Positions 14,875 through 19,087 of a stretch of DNA of 19,087 nucleotides are shown here, one piece after another. The stretch comes from an uncultured Clostridium sp. (lineage in GTDB: Bacteria > Bacillota_A > Clostridia > TANB77 > CAG-508). The notes under the pieces are model-generated. The model did not search any database, was not told the origin of the DNA, and worked only from the letters and a program-made list of their open reading frames with translations. The stretch lies in NCBI GenBank assembly GCA_947382445.1, contig CANCZH010000035.1:1-19087 (forward strand). Direction: 5' to 3'. Every line of letters starts with the position of its first letter. Position 1 is the first letter of the stretch. A program made the translations under genes and the position numbers.

Positions 14875-17121
14875 ATGAAAAAAATATTTAAAATACTTAT
14901 TATAGTTTTTATAGTAATAATACTTATTATAGAATTAATATTATTTTCTAAAAGAATTTATCGTATATCATTAATTAAAAATGAAAAGCAAGCTCTAACT
15001 GAACCAAATACTAATGATGAAACTACAATAATTAATGTTACTAATTTATCAAATGATTCCCAAATAAATCATCAACATGTTTTAAAAACTCAATATAATA
15101 ATAAAGAACACTGGGAAGAATGTACGGTTTGCAATGAAAAACAAAACATTACAAAACATAGTTTAATCATCCAATGGGCACGTGGATATGAATCATGTAG
15201 ATCTGATAATTCATATACAGAGATATGCTCATGTGGATATTCACACACAGATCATAAGCCATGTGTATGGGATGGTAAATCATACATGCAATATTCAAAT
15301 AATTATATCCATGCCAAAAAATGCAAGAATTGCCTAAATAACATACACTATAAATATTATTTAGGAAGTGAACTATATGAAATATTTTGCGAAGATGAGA
15401 AATATGAATATAAAAAAAATACACCATTTTACCAAAGATGTCATTTAAAAGATGGAACTATCTTAGACTGCAAAAATAAAGGAGTATGTTCAATATGTGG
15501 ACTTAATAGTATAGAAAATAATCATTTAATAGTGCTTAAAAATAATAAAATTTTTTGCCAGAATTGTGGAGAAGAATATGGAGAATATAGTGATGAAAAA
15601 GTTATAAGAGATAGTAATGATCCTGGAACATATACAGTAGAATTTAGAGTAAAACTAATAAATGGTGCAAAATTTAATAATACAATTGGTTTTTATGATA
15701 TAGACTGGTATGACAAAAATCAACAGATAGTATCTGAAAAAAATGGGGATGGAACAGAATTTTTATTAAAAACAATAGTAAAGTTTAAGTCAAATTATAA
15801 AGTTAAACAATATCCAACTTTAGAATTTTATATAACAATAAATGGAAAACTATTTATAGCTCAAGCAGGAGAGTATGAATTCTATCCAGACATAACGAAG
15901 CCAGAAATAAGTGAAATAACAATGAACAATGGAAGTGAAACATTAACAGAATGGAGTAGAACAAAGCCAATAACAATTAGTGGAAAAGAAAATTATTGTA
16001 ATAATGTAAAAATCAAAATAGTAGAAGAAGATAATGAGGAAAATATTATTTTTGAAGGAGGAACAACAGTTGAAAATAAAAATTATTCAGTTTCATGTAT
16101 ACCAGAAATTAAAATAGAAACAATAGGAAAAAAATATAAATGTATAGTAACAGATGAATGTGGTAATGAAACAGAAAAGAATTTTGAAATTGCGAAAATT
16201 GATTCAATAGCACCAATTCCAACTTCGGAAGAAATAATTAATAATGAATGGCTAAAAGAAAGAGAGTTTACATTCACAGCAGTTGATACAGGAATTGGAG
16301 ATGTAGAAATTGCATTTAATGATGAAAAATATTATAAAAAAGCAATAAGTAATGGAACGGAGTTTTCAAAAAAGTACAAATTCATAGGAGATGTATATCA
16401 GCCCAAAGAATTATCAGTACTATACAAAGATGGGCTAGGAAATACAACAATGCAAAAAATAACAATAGACAAGTTAGATAACACAGCACCTAGTATAACA
16501 AAAACAGAATTACACAATAATAAATTAAATATAACTTCACATGATGAACATGAAACTTTAGGAGAGGGATCAGGAGTAACAAAGTATAGATATTTATTAA
16601 GTACAGAAAAAATAGAAAATCCAGAACTAAATTCATCTAATAGCATTGAAATAAATAAAGAAGATGAAGCAAAAATAAATGAAATTTATAAAATAAAATA
16701 CATATATATTCAAGCTGAAGACTTAGTAGGAAATCTAAGTGAAATTTATGAATTTGAAGTGCCACAGTTAGTGCTAACAAGTAAAGTAAACTTAAACACA
16801 GAAAATGAAAAAGGAGAAGTAATTTTAGATTGGTCAACATATAATATTCAAGATAAGTATTTTGTAATTTATCGTAAACAAGAAAATGAAGATAATTGGG
16901 AAACAATAGTATCATTAGAAGAAAAATTTAATGGGAATAATTATATAGATATTTCAGCAAATGATAAAATATTACCTAATGAGCCCAAAATTAATATAAG
17001 TGAAGATGTAGAAAGTAACAATATAACAATAATAGCTAATTCAGAAGATAAAGGAACAAAATACGTATATTATATAGAAGCTTATGATAGTAATAATAAT
17101 TTATTAAATATATCAAATTAA
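14875..17121 (+). CDS. Membrane-anchored, cysteine-rich surface protein with Ig-like and FnIII-like domains
   Basis: The 748-residue protein has an N-terminal signal anchor (residues about 4-25, MKKIFKILII then a hydrophobic run). Residues 66-235 hold 15 cysteines, in pairs C83/C86, C118/C120, C150/C153, C205/C208 and C228/C231 with interspersed H and HW residues, resembling repeated zinc-ribbon-like modules seen in Gram-positive extracellular proteins. Beta-rich Ig-like segments follow (about 248-340, 340-440, 445-545), with DITKPEI and KIDSIAP type boundaries. An FnIII-like C-terminus (about 655-748) is shared with the partial gene at 1-249. There is no LPXTG motif or C-terminal anchor, so attachment is probably by the N-terminal helix. 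AGGAGG precedes the ATG at 14875. It is transcribed alone. The precise function is unknown; adhesion or envelope interaction is a guess. Confidence 0.8.
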   Translation: MKKIFKILIIVFIVIILIIELILFSKRIYRISLIKNEKQALTEPNTNDETTIINVTNLSNDSQINHQHVLKTQYNNKEHWEECTVCNEKQNITKHSLIIQWARGYESCRSDNSYTEICSCGYSHTDHKPCVWDGKSYMQYSNNYIHAKKCKNCLNNIHYKYYLGSELYEIFCEDEKYEYKKNTPFYQRCHLKDGTILDCKNKGVCSICGLNSIENNHLIVLKNNKIFCQNCGEEYGEYSDEKVIRDSNDPGTYTVEFRVKLINGAKFNNTIGFYDIDWYDKNQQIVSEKNGDGTEFLLKTIVKFKSNYKVKQYPTLEFYITINGKLFIAQAGEYEFYPDITKPEISEITMNNGSETLTEWSRTKPITISGKENYCNNVKIKIVEEDNEENIIFEGGTTVENKNYSVSCIPEIKIETIGKKYKCIVTDECGNETEKNFEIAKIDSIAPIPTSEEIINNEWLKEREFTFTAVDTGIGDVEIAFNDEKYYKKAISNGTEFSKKYKFIGDVYQPKELSVLYKDGLGNTTMQKITIDKLDNTAPSITKTELHNNKLNITSHDEHETLGEGSGVTKYRYLLSTEKIENPELNSSNSIEINKEDEAKINEIYKIKYIYIQAEDLVGNLSEIYEFEVPQLVLTSKVNLNTENEKGEVILDWSTYNIQDKYFVIYRKQENEDNWETIVSLEEKFNGNNYIDISANDKILPNEPKINISEDVESNNITIIANSEDKGTKYVYYIEAYDSNNNLLNISN

Positions 17122-17152
17122 TATAAAAGAACAATAGTGGACTCTTTTATAT
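17121..17152 (+). terminator. Hairpin after the surface-protein gene
   Basis: A perfect 10-bp stem ATATAAAAGA (17121-17130) / TCTTTTATAT (17143-17152) has a 12-base loop and overlaps the stop codon. T content after the stem is low, so termination strength is uncertain. Confidence 0.5.
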
Positions 17153-17258
17153 CAGACAGCTAAAATTTATTGTAAAATCCACGTAATTGTTTCTTGTGAA
17201 CATTGTTTTCCAAGGTTTTATATCATAGAAAATTCTGAGCACTTTCCTAATAATATAA

Positions 17259-17291
17259 AAAAAGAAGTTTTGAATTTCAAAACTTCTTTTT
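17259..17291 (-). terminator. Bidirectional terminator between rpmA and the surface-protein gene
   Basis: A perfect 15-bp stem (17259-17273 with 17277-17291, core GAAGTTTTGA/TCAAAACTTC) has a 3-base loop. A-run and T-run flanks let it terminate rplU-rpmA on the minus strand and also stop transcription arriving from the plus-strand gene. Confidence 0.9.
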
Positions 17292-17304
17292 ATGTATTTT
17301 AAAA

Positions 17305-17574
17305 TTATTCAGCTGCTTCTTCTACTGGATAAACACTAACTTGTTTTTTGTCTCTACCTAATTTTTCGAACTTAACTGTTCCATCAGATAAAGCAAATAA
17401 AGTGTCATCACTACCTTTTCCAACATTCATACCTGGATGAATATGAGTTCCTCTTTGTCTAACTAAAATATTTCCAGCTAAAACAAATTGTCCGTCAGCT
17501 CTTTTTACACCTAAACGTTTAGACTCACTATCTCTACCGTTCTTAACACTACCTTGACCTTTTTTATGTGCCAC
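17305..17574 (-). CDS. rpmA: 50S ribosomal protein L27 (no N-terminal extension)
   Basis: L27 reaches the peptidyl-transferase centre and helps position tRNA ends. The protein begins [20 protein letters not shown] and has the conserved core [20 protein letters not shown] and GTHIHPG; it is 89 residues long. The start is GTG (complement of 17572-17574) with GGGAG upstream. An in-frame TAA lies immediately before the GTG, so no longer form is possible. Most Firmicutes make L27 with a short N-terminal extension (of the MLKMNLQFFA type) removed by the protease Prp, whose gene sits between rplU and rpmA. Here both are missing: only 60 bases separate the two ribosomal genes. Confidence 0.96.
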   Translation of the reverse strand: MAHKKGQGSVKNGRDSESKRLGVKRADGQFVLAGNILVRQRGTHIHPGMNVGKGSDDTLFALSDGTVKFEKLGRDKKQVSVYPVEEAAE

Positions 17575-17591
17575 TTAAATTCACTCCCTTC

Positions 17592-17610
17592 ACATATAAT
17601 TTTTATATGT
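17592..17610. repeat. Small hairpin between rplU and rpmA
   Basis: ACATATA (17592-17598) pairs with TATATGT (17604-17610) around a 5-base loop. It occupies the 60-base gap just upstream of the rpmA ribosome-binding site and could affect translation of rpmA or mRNA processing. Confidence 0.4.
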
Positions 17611-17634
17611 TACACTTTAAATAAAATCAAACTA

Positions 17635-17982
17635 TTATTCTGCAACTTCTGTAGCTTCTTTTTTAGCTGCTGGTAACTTAATTCCAGTAATTTCTACTTT
17701 AGTATATGGTTGTCTATGACCTTGAGTTCTTCTGTAATTCTTTTTAGCTTTATATTTGAAAACAAGAATCTTTTTACCTTTACCATGAGAAACTACTTTT
17801 CCCTCAACTTTAATACCTTTAACATAAGGATTTCCAACTTGTACTTTTTCATCATCTGAAAGTAAAACAACTTTATCAAAAGTAATTTTTTTACCTTCTT
17901 CTTTATCTAATTTTTCGAAAAATACAACATCTCCTTGTGCTACTTTGTATTGTTTTCCACATGCTTCAATAATTGCGTACAT
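17635..17982 (-). CDS. rplU: 50S ribosomal protein L21
   Basis: L21 binds 23S rRNA in the large subunit. The protein starts [18 protein letters not shown], contains the family signature ([15 protein letters not shown], around residues 80-98) and ends with a short alanine/glutamate tail; it is 115 residues long. The ATG (complement of 17980-17982) is preceded by GGGAGG. An in-frame GTG at 17989-17991 overlaps that binding site and is not a plausible start. It is the first gene of the rplU-rpmA unit, with a promoter at 18087-18115 and a structured leader between. Confidence 0.95.
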   Translation of the reverse strand: MYAIIEACGKQYKVAQGDVVFFEKLDKEEGKKITFDKVVLLSDDEKVQVGNPYVKGIKVEGKVVSHGKGKKILVFKYKAKKNYRRTQGHRQPYTKVEITGIKLPAAKKEATEVAE

Positions 17983-17994
17983 TAAGTACACCTC

Positions 17995-18080
17995 CCTTTT
18001 TTGTATACTCGCTAATCCTTAAATGTAGGTAGCTAATAATGAAATTAACATTTATGGAACCTTAATTAAGCGGATTACAG
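17995..18080 (-). promoter_or_regulatory. Structured mRNA leader of rplU (candidate L21 autoregulatory leader)
   Basis: Between the promoter and rplU the transcript can fold with an outer helix TAATCC (18013-18018 on the plus strand) / GGATTA (18072-18077) and an inner helix TAAATGT (18020-18026) / ACATTTA (18048-18054). Autogenous leaders are known upstream of rplU in Firmicutes, and the position fits. I cannot confirm the family match from memory of the consensus. Confidence 0.45.
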
Positions 18081-18086
18081 TTACAT

Positions 18087-18115
18087 ATTTTAACATAGAA
18101 ACCTATAAATGTCAA
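18087..18115 (-). promoter_or_regulatory. Sigma-A promoter of rplU-rpmA
   Basis: On the minus strand, TTGACA (complement of 18110-18115) and TAAAAT (complement of 18087-18092) are separated by 17 bases. It is back to back with the promoter at 18129-18157. Confidence 0.85.
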
Positions 18116-18128
18116 CATAAAAATGACA

Positions 18129-18157
18129 TTGACAATCAAAATAATTTAGGATATTAT
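18129..18157 (+). promoter_or_regulatory. Sigma-A promoter of the cyclophilin gene
   Basis: TTGACA (18129-18134) and TATTAT (18152-18157) are 17 bases apart, about 28 bases before the ATG at 18186. Only 13 bases separate its -35 box from that of the divergent rplU promoter. Confidence 0.8.
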
Positions 18158-18185
18158 TTTATAAAATTTACAAAGAGGAGGTATT

Positions 18186-18974
18186 ATGGAAGATAATAAA
18201 AAATATATTATTATTGGAATAATTGCAGTAATTATATTTACTATATTTATTGTAGTTATATTAAATGATAATAAAAAAGAAAGTAAAGAAGATTCTACCA
18301 AAGTTAAAAACAATACAAGTAATGAAACAACTATAAGTGAAAATTTTGATTATGAAACAGCAGCAAAGGAACAAATGAGAGAACCAAAATCAGGAGAAAT
18401 AATTGCAGTGATGCATGTTAAAGATTATGGAGATATTACCTTAAAATTCTTTGAGGATAAAGCACCAAAAGCAGTAAAAAACTTTTTAACACATGCAAAG
18501 AATGGATATTATAATGGAGTAAAATTTCATAGAGTAATGGAAGAATTTATGATTCAAGGTGGAGATCCAGAAGGAACAGGAGCAGGAGGAGAAAGCATAT
18601 GGGGAGAAGGATTTGAAGAAGAAATAGATCAAGGACTAGTACCGTATAGAGGTGCTTTATGTATGGCGAGTACTGGATATGGACAATCATCATTAGGAAG
18701 TCAATTTTTTATAGTTCAAGCCAATAGTAATGAAACAATGGCAAATACTTTAACATTAAATGGATTTCCAGAAGGATTAGTAAATTCATATTTAAATTAT
18801 GGTGGATATGTAACATTATATAAGCAATATACAGTATTTGGACAAGTAATTCAAGGAATGGATATTGTAGATAAAATAGCAAAAACTTCAAAAACAACAT
18901 CATCTACTGGAGAATTATCAAAACCAGTAAAAGATATAATAATAGAGTCAATAGATGTAAAGGTAAAAGAATAA
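18186..18974 (+). CDS. Membrane-anchored cyclophilin-type peptidyl-prolyl cis-trans isomerase
   Basis: Cyclophilins speed proline isomerisation during protein folding. An N-terminal membrane anchor (residues about 7-26) with no lipobox cysteine is followed by a charged linker (27-65) and the cyclophilin domain (about 70-262). Catalytic and binding motifs are FHRV (114-117, R116), FMIQGGDP (121-128) and SQFFI (172-176). Between SQFFI and VFGQV there is an insertion of about 40 residues (ANSNETMANT...YLNYGGYVTLYKQ), longer than in minimal bacterial cyclophilins. The domain probably faces the outside of the membrane, as for other Gram-positive foldases. GAGGAGG precedes the ATG at 18186. It is transcribed alone, divergently from rplU, and followed by a terminator. 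Confidence 0.93.
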   Translation: MEDNKKYIIIGIIAVIIFTIFIVVILNDNKKESKEDSTKVKNNTSNETTISENFDYETAAKEQMREPKSGEIIAVMHVKDYGDITLKFFEDKAPKAVKNFLTHAKNGYYNGVKFHRVMEEFMIQGGDPEGTGAGGESIWGEGFEEEIDQGLVPYRGALCMASTGYGQSSLGSQFFIVQANSNETMANTLTLNGFPEGLVNSYLNYGGYVTLYKQYTVFGQVIQGMDIVDKIAKTSKTTSSTGELSKPVKDIIIESIDVKVKE

Positions 18975-18980
18975 AAAATT

Positions 18981-19023
18981 AAAAAGTGAATTCTATCTAG
19001 ATTTTTGGTAGAATTTACTTTTT
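18981..19023 (+). terminator. Terminator after the cyclophilin gene
   Basis: A 15-bp stem (18981-18995 with 19009-19023) contains one G-U pair (AAAAAGTGAATTCTA against TAGAATTTACTTTTT) and has a 13-base loop ending in a T-run. It begins six bases after the stop codon. Confidence 0.88.
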
Positions 19024-19087
19024 ATAATTTTGGGTTGAATGTAAAAGTAAAATCCACATTTAACTGAATTTACTATTCTAAGAGAAA

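Noticed and set aside
17172..19057. An 11-base repeat GTAAAATCCAC at 17172-17182 and 19047-19057
   Set aside because: Too short and AT-rich to be meaningful; no matching flanks, palindrome or shared position relative to genes.

Overview
The window looks like a chromosomal segment of a very AT-rich, strictly anaerobic Firmicute, most likely an uncultured Clostridia-type bacterium. This rests on Gram-positive style AGGAGG ribosome-binding sites, strong Firmicute gene orders (gdpP-rplI-dnaB, tilS-ftsH, dnaG-rpoD, rplU-rpmA), an oxygen-sensitive class III ribonucleotide reductase, and near-exclusive use of A/T-ending codons. Species and family cannot be fixed from the sequence alone. Most of the content is housekeeping.

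Layout. 1-249 is the 3' end of a surface-protein gene, closed by a terminator. 517-4447 holds gdpP (c-di-AMP phosphodiesterase), rplI (L9) and dnaB (replicative helicase). 4561-5541 is a short tilS, followed by ftsH (5653-7467, TTG start) with its own promoter and a strong terminator. Next comes a roughly 500-base, extremely A-rich spacer with a direct repeat. nrdD and nrdG (8019-10736) follow from a TTGACA/TAAAAT promoter. After the nrdG terminator lies a striking 186-bp hairpin element (10822-11007) with a perfect 34-bp closing stem. Then come dnaG (11134-12913, broken by one extra base at about 12058), rpoD (12923-14134), a 46-residue unknown protein (14150-14290), and an elongator tRNA-Met with a perfect consensus promoter and terminator. 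A 748-residue cysteine-rich surface protein (14875-17121) resembles the gene cut off at the left edge. On the minus strand rplU and rpmA (17982-17305) share a promoter and a folded leader. A divergent membrane-anchored cyclophilin (18186-18974) closes the window.

How the genes fit together. Replication (dnaB, dnaG), dNTP supply without oxygen (nrdDG), transcription initiation (rpoD), translation (rplI, rplU, rpmA, tRNA-Met, tilS), envelope and protein quality control (ftsH, cyclophilin) and c-di-AMP signalling (gdpP) are all represented.

The points most worth a second look are the structured 10822-11007 element, the single-base frameshift in the essential gene dnaG, the joint absence of the L27 N-terminal extension and of the prp gene that normally processes it, the paired surface-protein paralogues at the two ends of the block, and the unknown small protein after rpoD. 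I found no CRISPR array, phage module, transposase or defence system.
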